The notes under the pieces were generated by a model, which saw nothing but the letters and a program-made list of their open reading frames with translations, had not been told where the DNA came from and did not search any database. DNA of 39,843 nt. Source: an uncultured bacterium (lineage in GTDB: Bacteria > Cyanobacteriota > Vampirovibrionia > Obscuribacterales > Obscuribacteraceae). Shown here piece after piece: positions 6,904 to 14,624 of this stretch. The position numbers and the translations under genes were made by a program. The stretch lies in assembly GCA_903835185.1 (NCBI GenBank), contig CAILLX010000137.1:1-39843 (forward strand), written 5' to 3'. The first letter of the stretch is position 1. The number at the start of each line of letters is the position of its first letter.

Positions 6904-8553
6904 ATGATGGCAAAGAGAGTGACCAAGATGAAGCAGCTGAATCTGAAACCTGGATATGAGCGTACATGGCAGCGGAAACCATGGTCTTATCTGCTGGCGG
7001 TCTCAGGAGTGGCAGCAATGACCTGGCTTATCGTCATGTCGCATGCGTATGCCAGCACTGCTAATATTCCGATGCTTTATCTTCTGGTTGTTATCGCAGC
7101 AGCGCTTTTTCTGGGGAGAACCGCCGCCGTGCTGGCTGCGGTGGCAGCTTCTTTGAGCTTTGACTTTTTCTTTATTAGTCCGCAGTACCAGTTTACTGTG
7201 CAGGATCCGCAAGAGTGGGTGGCTTTATGCATTTTCTTGCTTGTTGCCATAGTAACTGCACAGTTGACGGCGCTTTTGCACGCCCGCGCAGAAGAGTCCC
7301 AGCGACGGAAGCTCGAGACAGCTGCTCTAGCTGAAGCCAGCTGGACAGTAGCCTCTGAGCTGGATAGAGATCGGGCGCTTAATAAGATCCTCTCCAAACT
7401 GGTGGATCTGGTCAAGCCGGATGCAGCCCAATTGCTTGTCGCTGACAGCGAGTCAGGCTATAAGGTTCTTGCGCGCTATAGCAGTGGTGATTGCGAATCT
7501 GGTGCTGTCAATGGTATTGCTGGTGATGCAGTTCGTTTTGTACTTGCCAACGGACAGGCAATTGGTTGGCAACCCAGCGAGCACTGGCGGAAGGCTTTGC
7601 GTGCTACAGGAGGAGCTGTGGCTGCGTATCTTCCTGTTGTGGTGGAGTCTCAAGTGCTTGCGGTGCTCTATGTGAAGTTGAAGGACGAACAGGTGATTAC
7701 TGAAGCCGAGACGCAGCTGGTGGATTCACTGCGCAACCATGCTGCAGTCATTTTGTTGCGCGATAAGCTTATGAAGGCTGATGCCAGAGCGCAGGCGCTA
7801 GCAGAAGCTGATCGTCTTAAGACAGCTTTGTTGTCTATGGTGTCACATGATTTCAGAAGCCCGCTGACATCAATAAAAGCCAGCGTGAGCAGCCTGCTGG
7901 AAGTGGGAAGACCGGTGGCTCCTGAGGATCAATCTGCTTTGTTGCAGGGGGTTGTGGCTGAGACTGACAGGCTGGATCGCATGGTGGGCAACATTCTTGA
8001 CCTGTCCCGGCTGGAATCAGGAGCCTGGCAACCTCGCAAAGAGTTGACACCTGTGACTGAGCTCATCGGAGCAGCACTCGACTATTTTTCTGCAGATGAA
8101 AACAGGAGGATTCAGGTAGTGCTGGATAAAGGTGTACCTGAGATAGCTGTCGATGAAGTCCAGATGGTGCAGGTCTTGAAAAATCTTCTTGAGAACGCTC
8201 TTAAGTACTCCTTTGCTGACAGCATTGTTGAGCTTAAGGCAAATGTGGATGGCGGGAATTTCGTGATGGCAGTGCTCGATCGTGGACCGGGACTTCCTAA
8301 AGGTGAAGAACAGCGGGTTTTCGAGCCATTCTATAGAGCCCCGGTGCTTAGCGAGTCCGCGGTACCTGGAGTCGGCATCGGACTTGCGCTCTGCCGTGGA
8401 CTGGTGGAGGCTAATGGAGGTGAGCTCACGACTGCTAACAGATCTGGCGGTGGTGCAACATTTCGTGTTAGTCTTCCACTAGACTCGAGTGCACATGATG
8501 GCTTATCGGCAACAGGAGTGGACATGGGAGAAGGAGCGTCGCAGGCTAAATGA
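6904..8553 (+). CDS. KdpD-like sensor histidine kinase lacking the N-terminal KdpD/USP domains
   Basis: A 549 aa membrane histidine kinase, probably the kinase partner of the KdpE-like regulator that overlaps its stop (ATGA). Residues about 25-130 form the four-helix DUF4118 region of KdpD, including the FDFFFISPQYQFTV loop. Residues about 140-295 look like a GAF domain. The kinase core is complete: H-box SHDFRSPLTS with His315, N-box NLLENALKYS, G1 DRGPGLP, F-box VFEPFYR and G2 GVGIGLALCRG. Compared with E. coli KdpD (about 890 aa), the first 380 residues with the Walker ATP-binding and universal stress protein domains are missing. They occur in a separate gene at 14625-16634. The exact start is unclear: ATGs at 6904, 6907 and 6928 lack a strong ribosome site. 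Kdp role is inferred from domains and neighbours. Confidence 0.88.
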   Translation: MMAKRVTKMKQLNLKPGYERTWQRKPWSYLLAVSGVAAMTWLIVMSHAYASTANIPMLYLLVVIAAALFLGRTAAVLAAVAASLSFDFFFISPQYQFTVQDPQEWVALCIFLLVAIVTAQLTALLHARAEESQRRKLETAALAEASWTVASELDRDRALNKILSKLVDLVKPDAAQLLVADSESGYKVLARYSSGDCESGAVNGIAGDAVRFVLANGQAIGWQPSEHWRKALRATGGAVAAYLPVVVESQVLAVLYVKLKDEQVITEAETQLVDSLRNHAAVILLRDKLMKADARAQALAEADRLKTALLSMVSHDFRSPLTSIKASVSSLLEVGRPVAPEDQSALLQGVVAETDRLDRMVGNILDLSRLESGAWQPRKELTPVTELIGAALDYFSADENRRIQVVLDKGVPEIAVDEVQMVQVLKNLLENALKYSFADSIVELKANVDGGNFVMAVLDRGPGLPKGEEQRVFEPFYRAPVLSESAVPGVGIGLALCRGLVEANGGELTTANRSGGGATFRVSLPLDSSAHDGLSATGVDMGEGASQAK

Positions 8554-9248
8554 AGGTTTTGATCATTGATGACGAGCCACAAATTAGACGCGCTTTGCGT
8601 GCAGGGTTGGAGCGCAGTGAGTATGAAGTGACTCTGGCTGCCTCTGGGGAGGAAGGATTGGATTTGGCTGCATTGCACAACCCGGATCTCGTTATTCTTG
8701 ATCTGGCAATGCCTGGTATTGATGGTTTTGAAGTGTGCAGGCAGCTGCGTTCCTGGAGCAAGGCTCCTATAATCGTTCTTTCTGTTAGAGAAGGGGAAGC
8801 TGACAAGATTCGTGCTCTTGATCTTGGTGCTGACGATTACCTGACCAAACCGTTTGGTGTCGGCGAGCTGCTGGCTCGCATGCGAGCAGTGCTCCGTCGG
8901 GCAATGGTTGCCGACGAGCCGGCTGAGCCATCTTTCTTATGCGACTATCTCCGCATCGACTTTGCTCGCCGGCTGGTCACAATTGATGATGTGGAGGTTC
9001 ACCTCACTCCCAAAGAATATGATCTTCTCAAATATATGACTGCAAATGTCAATCGAGTTTTGACGCACCGAATGCTGCTCACCAAAGTGTGGGGTGTGGA
9101 GTATGCTGAAGACACCCATACATTGCGCGTCCATATTGCCAACTTGCGCAATAAGATAGAGAGAATTCCAGAAAGACCGTGTTTTATTCATACTGAAACA
9201 AGGGTTGGTTATCGCTTTCGTACCGATTCGCAGCATTGTGAAGCTTGA
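8550..9248 (+). CDS. kdpE: OmpR-family response regulator, KdpE-like
   Basis: A 232 aa response regulator. The receiver domain has the acidic pair Asp7/Asp8, phosphoacceptor Asp51 in VILDLAMPG, and Lys100 in TKPF. The C-terminal winged helix carries LTPKEYDLLKYM, the HTLRVHIANLRNKIE recognition region and the GYRF wing, as in KdpE/OmpR. The start overlaps the stop of the preceding kinase gene, so the two are coupled and form a cognate pair. Given the kdpFABC genes 0.4 kb downstream, it most likely activates kdp expression when K+ or turgor is low. OmpR-family members are similar to each other, so KdpE identity rests largely on context. Confidence 0.85.
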   Translation: MKVLIIDDEPQIRRALRAGLERSEYEVTLAASGEEGLDLAALHNPDLVILDLAMPGIDGFEVCRQLRSWSKAPIIVLSVREGEADKIRALDLGADDYLTKPFGVGELLARMRAVLRRAMVADEPAEPSFLCDYLRIDFARRLVTIDDVEVHLTPKEYDLLKYMTANVNRVLTHRMLLTKVWGVEYAEDTHTLRVHIANLRNKIERIPERPCFIHTETRVGYRFRTDSQHCEA

Positions 9249-9424
9249 CGAGCTGACATGTACGCTAGCAGAGATTACAACCATGCGCTCAGTGAGGATT
9301 GGACAACAGTGCTGTCAGATTTTGACTCATAACATGTTGATCTAATCTTGACAGATCCTTGATATCAAAATGCATTTCATTGACTTCTTATTGCTGCATA
9401 GTCAGCTATAGTTGCATATAAATA
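9249..9424. promoter_or_regulatory. AT-rich spacer, likely promoter region of kdp
   Basis: This stretch has no gene and becomes AT-rich toward 9340-9424, where a promoter for kdp would be expected. TTGACA occurs at 9349-9354, but no good -10 follows at 17 bases. TTGACT (9380-9385) and TATAGT (9407-9412) are 21 bases apart. A KdpE site is plausible but not identifiable by eye. Confidence 0.3.
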
Positions 9425-9481
9425 AACATCCCTGTTTGGATGTTGCAGCACGAGCAATTGTTCGCTCCCGGCAAGTGCTGC
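9425..9481 (+). promoter_or_regulatory. Structured leader with two abutting hairpins upstream of kdp
   Basis: AACATCC (9425-9431) pairs with GGATGTT (9438-9444) across six bases. The next base opens GCAGCAC (9445-9451), which pairs with GTGCTGC (9475-9481), and an inner GAGC/GCTC pair lies at 9452-9455 and 9464-9467. The stems are perfect and directly adjacent, as in a folded RNA element. I could not match it to the ydaO (c-di-AMP) riboswitch consensus that controls kdp in some bacteria. It may be a cis-regulatory RNA of unknown class or an attenuator. Confidence 0.45.
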
Positions 9482-9516
9482 GGTGTCGAAGCAAGGATGT
9501 AAATAAAGAGGGATTG

Positions 9517-9567
9517 ATGGACAGAACAACTATGGTCACTTCAGTTGTTCTTGCCTGTCAGCAATAG
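9517..9567 (+). CDS. Possible 16-residue leader peptide overlapping a hairpin
   Basis: ATG at 9517 follows AGAGGG at good spacing and encodes MDRTTMVTSVVLACQQ. Within it, AGAACAACT (9523-9531) and AGTTGTTCT (9543-9551) form a perfect 9-base stem with an 11-base loop. A short stem GCCTG/CAGGC follows at about 9553-9577. A translated short frame overlapping a stable hairpin just before an operon is the layout of translation-coupled control. There are no runs of regulatory codons. It may equally be a fortuitous frame inside a structured leader. Confidence 0.35.
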   Translation: MDRTTMVTSVVLACQQ

Positions 9568-9586
9568 AATGGCAGGCGGATTAACA

Positions 9587-9670
9587 ATGATAGATGCAGT
9601 GTATCTGGCAGTGACAGTTCTGTTTTTCTCGCTATGTGCAGCCTATGTGTTCGGTTGCGAGCGATTGTAA
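9587..9670 (+). CDS. 27-residue single-pass membrane ORF ahead of kdpF
   Basis: The frame encodes a 27 aa peptide starting MIDAVYLAVTVLFFSLCAAY and ending in VFGCERL. It has one hydrophobic helix, an FFSL core, and a short Cys-Glu-Arg-Leu tail. I recall similar tiny frames with an xCERL ending next to kdpF in other genomes, but cannot verify this here. The ribosome site is weak (AGGCGG about ten bases before the ATG). Placed 24 bases before kdpF on the same strand, it may be a Kdp accessory subunit or assembly peptide that gene callers usually miss. Confidence 0.6.
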   Translation: MIDAVYLAVTVLFFSLCAAYVFGCERL

Positions 9671-9694
9671 GCAAACTCTGCGTATTAGTCCGGG

Positions 9695-9793
9695 GTGAGT
9701 GTATTGATAGCTGAGTACATTTTAGCTGGTTGTGTCGCGTTAGCGCTGGTTGTATACCTGTTCTACGCCTTGCTATTTCCTGAAAGATTTTAG
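9695..9793 (+). CDS. kdpF: KdpF, small stabilising subunit of the Kdp ATPase
   Basis: A 32 aa (or 29 aa) single-helix peptide ending in VVYLFYALLFPERF. The YALL-x-PERF ending is the hallmark of KdpF, the lipid-like subunit that stabilises the KdpABC complex in the membrane. The start is GTG at 9695, or TTG at 9704, which has GGGGTGA about six bases upstream. It ends nine bases before the kdpA ATG, the usual kdpF-kdpA spacing. The gene is too short for most automated predictors. Confidence 0.82.
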   Translation: MSVLIAEYILAGCVALALVVYLFYALLFPERF

Positions 9794-9802
9794 AGTGGAA
9801 CT

Positions 9803-11593
9803 ATGACCTCTGCTGGTTGGGTGCAAATAATAATCTATTCTGTCTGCCTGCTTATCTTGGTGAAGCCGGTTGGGCTCATCATTATTCAGGCGCTGGAGCG
9901 AGGCAAGTCGCTGCTACTGCCGGTGTTGGGTCCTGTGGAGCGGGCTTGCTATCGCCTTATTGGCGTTGACTCGGAGCGGGAGATGGTCTGGACTGAGTAT
10001 GCATGTGCTCTCCTGGCTTTTTCACTTGTCTCAATGGTGTTTACCTATGCATTGTTGCGTCTTCAAGGGGTGCTGCCGCTAAACCCTATGGGGTTTTCAA
10101 CAAGTACTGCTCCTGCCTACGCAACAGCCATGACTCCGGATCTGGCTTTCAATACGGCAGCATCATTCACAACTAATACCAACTGGCAGAGCTACAGCGG
10201 CGAGAGCACGATGTCATATCTCTCGCAGATGCTGGCCCTTGCTTTCCACAACTGGGTATCGGCAGCTGTCGGCATGGCTGCTGGCTTGACACTAGTAAGA
10301 GGATTTGCCAGGCGTTCAATACGTTCTATCGGTAATTTCTGGCGTGATATAGTGCGTACCACGCTCTATATCCTTCTTCCGATCTCATTTGTCTGTGCTC
10401 TTTTCCTGGTGTGGCAAGGAGTAATTCAAAATTTTTCGCCCTATACAGTGGTTAATACCGTAGAAGGGGCAAAGCAGATTATTCCGCAAGGACCAGTTGC
10501 CTCTCAAGAGGTGATCAAGATGCTCGGCATCAATGGTGGTGGCTTCTTCAACGCCAATAGCGCTCATCCGTTTGAAAATCCGACACCGTTGAGCAATCTG
10601 CTGCAGCTGCTTTTGATTTTCGTACTGCCTGCTGCACTCACCTACACGTTTGGGCGGATGGTTAAGGATACTAGGCAGGGTTGGGCCATTCTTGCTGCTA
10701 TGTTTATCCTTTTTCTATCCGGTGTAGCTGTCTGCTATTACTTCGAAGGGCGCGGCAATCCAGCCATAGCCAGACAAGGAGTCGAGATGTCTGTCAAGAG
10801 TCTCGGCGATTCAGGCGGGAATATGGAAGGCAAGGAGGTCAGGTTTGGAATTGCTCAATCTGCCTTGTTTGCAACTGTGACTACTGATGCTAGCTGCGGC
10901 GCTGTCAACAGTATGCATGATTCTTTTACACCGTTGGGTGGGCTGGTGCCGCTGCTTAACATCGAGCTGGGTGAACTTGTTTTTGGAGGAGTTGGCTCAG
11001 GACTATACGGAATGCTCGTCTTTGCTGTTCTGACAGTTTTTATAGCCGGACTTATGGTCGGTCGTACACCTGAGTATGTGGGCAAGAAGATAGAAAAGAC
11101 AGACGTCAAAATGGCAATGCTTTTTGTTCTGGCCGGTTCTTTCTCAATCTTGATCTTTGCTGCTCTGGCGTCAGTTGTCTCTTTGCCTCTGGGTTGTGCT
11201 GCCAATCCGCCTGGAGCTGTCTTTAACAATGTCGGTAATGCTGGACCACACGGTTTTAGCGAAATCCTATATGCATTTAGCTCAGCTACCGGCAACAACG
11301 GCTCTGCCTTTGCTGGTATCGCCGCCAATACTCCTTACTACAACGTGACTCTTGGATTGGCCATGCTGTTTGGTCGTTTTGTCATGATGATTCCAGTCTT
11401 GGCTCTCGCTGGTGTGTTGGTGCAAAAGAAGCTGGTGCCGCCAACAAGTGGTACTTTCCCAACTCACGGTTGGGTTTTTGTTGTGCTCCTGGTGTGTGTC
11501 ATTTTGATTGTGGGGGCTTTGACATTTTTCCCGGCGTTGACGCTCGGACCTGTTGTAGAGCACTTCTTGATGCAAGGAGGTCGGTTATTTTAG
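9803..11593 (+). CDS. kdpA: Potassium-transporting ATPase subunit KdpA
   Basis: A 596 aa membrane subunit, the K+-binding, channel-like part of the high-affinity KdpFABC pump. About ten hydrophobic segments are visible. The selectivity-filter regions are present: TTNTNWQSYSGESTMSYLSQM near residue 115, INGGGFFNANSAHPFENP near 245, a SCGAVNSMHDSFTPLGG segment near 360, and a GNNGSAFAG segment near 495. Length matches E. coli KdpA (557 aa) with modest insertions. The ATG has a weak AGAGTGGA ribosome site and follows kdpF closely. Unusually, kdpB does not follow directly: 225 bases with two palindromic elements intervene. Confidence 0.97.
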   Translation: MTSAGWVQIIIYSVCLLILVKPVGLIIIQALERGKSLLLPVLGPVERACYRLIGVDSEREMVWTEYACALLAFSLVSMVFTYALLRLQGVLPLNPMGFSTSTAPAYATAMTPDLAFNTAASFTTNTNWQSYSGESTMSYLSQMLALAFHNWVSAAVGMAAGLTLVRGFARRSIRSIGNFWRDIVRTTLYILLPISFVCALFLVWQGVIQNFSPYTVVNTVEGAKQIIPQGPVASQEVIKMLGINGGGFFNANSAHPFENPTPLSNLLQLLLIFVLPAALTYTFGRMVKDTRQGWAILAAMFILFLSGVAVCYYFEGRGNPAIARQGVEMSVKSLGDSGGNMEGKEVRFGIAQSALFATVTTDASCGAVNSMHDSFTPLGGLVPLLNIELGELVFGGVGSGLYGMLVFAVLTVFIAGLMVGRTPEYVGKKIEKTDVKMAMLFVLAGSFSILIFAALASVVSLPLGCAANPPGAVFNNVGNAGPHGFSEILYAFSSATGNNGSAFAGIAANTPYYNVTLGLAMLFGRFVMMIPVLALAGVLVQKKLVPPTSGTFPTHGWVFVVLLVCVILIVGALTFFPALTLGPVVEHFLMQGGRLF

Positions 11594-11631
11594 TACTTCG
11601 TATGCAGTATTCATATGTAGCTGAGACATGC

Positions 11632-11692
11632 CTGTCCGGGCTATGTGCGGCTGCGCAGTTCGGCTTCGGGCAGCTCTTTCCCCTCCGGACAG
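11632..11692. repeat. Long inverted repeat in the kdpA-kdpB gap
   Basis: CTGTCCGG (11632-11639) and CCGGACAG (11685-11692) are perfect inverse copies around a 45-base loop that itself contains CTGC/GCAG pairing. It begins about 40 bases after kdpA and could form a large RNA hairpin. No T-run follows, so it is not a typical terminator. Confidence 0.5.
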
Positions 11693-11740
11693 CGCTGCAG
11701 CATTGGAGCAATACAGTTCACTTAAGCCGTTTGAATAACT

Positions 11741-11791
11741 GTAGGGGCGGCTCGCGAGCCGCCCAGCTGGCGCGTCCCGACGCGCCTCTAC
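11741..11791. repeat. REP-like double hairpin of the GTAGGGGCG family in the kdpA-kdpB gap
   Basis: The first hairpin is GGGCGGCTCG/CGAGCCGCCC (11745-11764), the second GGCGCGTC/GACGCGCC (11769-11786). Outer ends GTAGGGGCG and CGCCTCTAC are near-inverse, so the whole unit can fold as a cruciform. The first 22 bases are almost identical to the copy at 2602. Confidence 0.82.
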
Positions 11792-11818
11792 ACATGCATT
11801 GAGCTGAGGAGTCTGGCA

Positions 11819-13939
11819 ATGGCTGATGATTTAAGTTTAGTTCCTGTGCCACAGCGGAAGAAGATACCGCTGTTTCAGCGCTCCATCGTTAAGCGAGCGC
11901 TTGTCGACTCGTTTGTCAAGCTCAATCCAGTTGTAATGGCCGGCAATCCGGTCATGATGGTTGTTGAAATAGGTAGTGCAGTTACTACTGTTCTGTTTAT
12001 TGCTCATCTGCTGGCAGGCAATACTGGCAAGGTTCTGCTGTTTGAAGGGCAGATTACTCTCTGGCTCTGGTTTACAGTCTTGTTTGCCAATTTTGCTGAA
12101 TCTATTGCCGAAGGGCGCGGCAAGGCACAAGCCGACACACTGCGGCGTAGCCGCAAAGCGACAATGGCTTGCCTCGAGGTCGGCAAAGACAGATTTGAGA
12201 CTGTACCGGCTACTGTATTGAAGAAAGGAGATATTGTTCGCGTTGCTGCCGGTGAAGTGATACCAAGCGATGGTGATGTTGTCGAAGGTGTGGCTACTGT
12301 TGACGAAAGTGCCATCACTGGTGAATCAGCTCCAGTTATTCGGGAGTCAGGAGGGGATCGCTCTGCTGTAACTGGTGGCACTACAGTTCTTTCTGACTGG
12401 TTGCGCATTGAGATTAGCGTGCAACAGGGCGAAACTTTTATGGACCGCATGATTGCGCTCGTCGAAGGCGCGACACGGCAGAAAACCCCTAACGAGATTG
12501 CTCTCAATATACTGCTGGCTGGGCTTACGGTCATATTCTTGCTGGCAGTAGCAACACTATTGCCATTTTCAATTTATGCTGTACGCGCTTCCGGACAGGG
12601 ACAGCCTACCGATATGTTCTCTCTAATCTCGCTTCTCGTGTGCCTGATTCCCACTACTATTGGCGCATTGCTTTCAGCTATCGGAATTGCTGGGATGGAT
12701 CGTGTCTTGCAACACAATATCCTGGCTATGAGCGGCAAGGCTATTGAAGCTGCTGGAGATGTCGACACTCTGCTTCTGGATAAGACAGGCACAATTACTT
12801 TGGGTAACAGGCAAGCTGTGGAGTTTATTCCAGCGCCGGGTGTCTCAGCTAAGGAGTTGGCTGATGCGGCGCAACTTTCTTCTCTGGCTGACGAGACTCC
12901 TGAAGGACGTTCTATTGTAACTTTGGCTAAACAGCAAGGACTGCGCGAGCGCCAATTAGGGTCGTTTGATGCTGAATTTATCTCGTTTAGCGCTCTCACC
13001 AGGATGAGTGGTGTCAATTTAAATGGGCAGGTGATTCGCAAAGGTGCATCTGACGTCATTTTCCAATTTGTGCGCAATCTTGGCATGCCGGTTGCCCCTG
13101 AGACAGAGAAAGAGGTTATACGCATAGCTCAGAAAGGTGGCACACCACTGGTGGTAGCAGATAATAAGAGGGGAACACTTGGTGTCGTCTACCTTAAGGA
13201 TGTTGTGAAAGGCGGAATGAGAGAGCGGTTTGAACAGCTGCGCGCCATGGGTATCCGCACTGTAATGATAACAGGCGACAACCCGCTTACAGCAGCAGCA
13301 ATTGCTAGCGAAGCTGGAGTCGATGACTTTCTTTCGGAGGCTACTCCTGAGACGAAGATGCAGTTGATTCGTAAGGAGCAAACAGGAGGGCGTCTTGTCG
13401 CTATGACAGGCGACGGCACTAATGATGCACCAGCGCTTGCTGCCGCTGATGTTGGTCTGGCAATGAATACAGGCACTCAGGCTGCCAAAGAGGCAGGCAA
13501 TATGATTGACCTTGATTCAAATCCAACCAAGCTTATTGAAGTAGTGCAGATTGGCAAGCAGCTGCTCATGACGCGCGGAGCTCTTACCACCTTTTCTATA
13601 GCCAATGATGTAGCCAAGTATTTTGCTATCCTGCCGGCTATGTTTGGTGCATTGTATGCCATGCCTGCCAGTCAGCATGGTCCGCTCTGGGCGCTTAATA
13701 TAATGAGGCTCCACTCGGCGCACTCAGCTATTCTGGCAGCTGTAATTTTTAATGCTGTCATTATTGTGGCCCTCATACCGCTGGCTCTGCGTGGCGTTTC
13801 TTATCGTCCGATGAGTGCTGAGGCTCTGCTGAAACGCAATTTGATTTTTTATGGTTTAGGTGGTCTCTTCATTCCATTCCCGGGAATCTGGCTTATTGAT
13901 CAGATTATTGTGGTGCTAGGATTGGCGCCGGTCTGTTAA
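11819..13939 (+). CDS. kdpB: Potassium-transporting ATPase ATP-binding subunit KdpB
   Basis: A 706 aa P-type ATPase that hydrolyses ATP to drive K+ uptake through KdpA. The phosphorylation motif DKTGTIT holds Asp321 (Asp307 in E. coli). Also visible are TGES (actuator domain, ITGESAPV), the KGAS nucleotide-binding segment, [10 protein letters not shown], and the hinge [25 protein letters not shown]. The C-terminal [32 protein letters not shown] helices are typical. The ATG follows GAGGAG at seven bases. It is slightly longer than E. coli KdpB (682 aa), mainly at the N-terminus. kdpC follows after ten bases. Confidence 0.97.
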   Translation: MADDLSLVPVPQRKKIPLFQRSIVKRALVDSFVKLNPVVMAGNPVMMVVEIGSAVTTVLFIAHLLAGNTGKVLLFEGQITLWLWFTVLFANFAESIAEGRGKAQADTLRRSRKATMACLEVGKDRFETVPATVLKKGDIVRVAAGEVIPSDGDVVEGVATVDESAITGESAPVIRESGGDRSAVTGGTTVLSDWLRIEISVQQGETFMDRMIALVEGATRQKTPNEIALNILLAGLTVIFLLAVATLLPFSIYAVRASGQGQPTDMFSLISLLVCLIPTTIGALLSAIGIAGMDRVLQHNILAMSGKAIEAAGDVDTLLLDKTGTITLGNRQAVEFIPAPGVSAKELADAAQLSSLADETPEGRSIVTLAKQQGLRERQLGSFDAEFISFSALTRMSGVNLNGQVIRKGASDVIFQFVRNLGMPVAPETEKEVIRIAQKGGTPLVVADNKRGTLGVVYLKDVVKGGMRERFEQLRAMGIRTVMITGDNPLTAAAIASEAGVDDFLSEATPETKMQLIRKEQTGGRLVAMTGDGTNDAPALAAADVGLAMNTGTQAAKEAGNMIDLDSNPTKLIEVVQIGKQLLMTRGALTTFSIANDVAKYFAILPAMFGALYAMPASQHGPLWALNIMRLHSAHSAILAAVIFNAVIIVALIPLALRGVSYRPMSAEALLKRNLIFYGLGGLFIPFPGIWLIDQIIVVLGLAPVC

Positions 13940-13949
13940 GGAGAAGCAA

Positions 13950-14546
13950 ATGTTTAAACAGATGATGCCTGCGTTAAGAGCAACGCTTGTTCTAGCCTTC
14001 CTGACAGGGCTTGTCTTTCCAGCTGTTGTCACCTTGTGCGCGCAACTTCTCTTTCCTGATCAGGCTAATGGTTCGCTTATTCGCAATCAGTCCGGACAGG
14101 TTATCGGCTCCAGGTTGATTGGGCAGATGTTTGTGAAGCCTGAATACTTTCATGGACGTCCATCGGCTGCCGGACAGGGATATGCAGGTGAGGCTTCAGG
14201 TGGGACCAATTTAGGACCGACGTCGAGCAAGCTTATTCTGGGCAGTAAGGATTTTGTCGGTATCAAACAGCTGGCTGAAAGTTACCGCAGTGAAAATCTT
14301 CTTGGCGCAACTGACAAGGTGCCTGTCGATGCTGTAACACGCTCGGGGTCGGGGCTCGATCCTGATATCTCGCCAGCTAATGCTATGTTGCAGGCTAGAC
14401 GGGTGTCAGCAGCCAGGCACCTGATGCTCGAACAGGTAATAGCTCTGGTGCAGCAGCATATAGAAGGGCGGCAGCTTGGATTTATAGGCGAGCCGCGTGT
14501 CAATGTGCTTCTCCTTAATCTTGCTCTGGATAAAATAAAGCGGTAA
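13950..14546 (+). CDS. kdpC: Potassium-transporting ATPase subunit KdpC
   Basis: A 198 aa single-pass subunit that associates with KdpB and raises its ATP affinity. There is one N-terminal transmembrane helix (about residues 10-32). Then come GSRLIGQMFVKPEYFHGRPSAAG, a GGTNLGPTS segment, VPVDAVTRSGSGLDPDISPANA and a final QLGFIGEPRVNVLLLNLAL block, all standard KdpC signatures. A strong AAGGAG ribosome site lies six bases before the ATG. It is part of the kdpB-kdpC transcription unit, with the kdpD-like gene 78 bases downstream. Confidence 0.96.
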   Translation: MFKQMMPALRATLVLAFLTGLVFPAVVTLCAQLLFPDQANGSLIRNQSGQVIGSRLIGQMFVKPEYFHGRPSAAGQGYAGEASGGTNLGPTSSKLILGSKDFVGIKQLAESYRSENLLGATDKVPVDAVTRSGSGLDPDISPANAMLQARRVSAARHLMLEQVIALVQQHIEGRQLGFIGEPRVNVLLLNLALDKIKR

Positions 14547-14624
14547 TTTGAAAAGGATTTTTGTTATATATTGAGTGCATGACCTGGTTAAACACTTTGT
14601 TAGACGCCTAATGTGAGGCTTTAA

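Noticed and set aside
9249-9586. ydaO-type c-di-AMP riboswitch before kdp
   Set aside because: None of the conserved ydaO blocks was found; the hairpins have a different layout.
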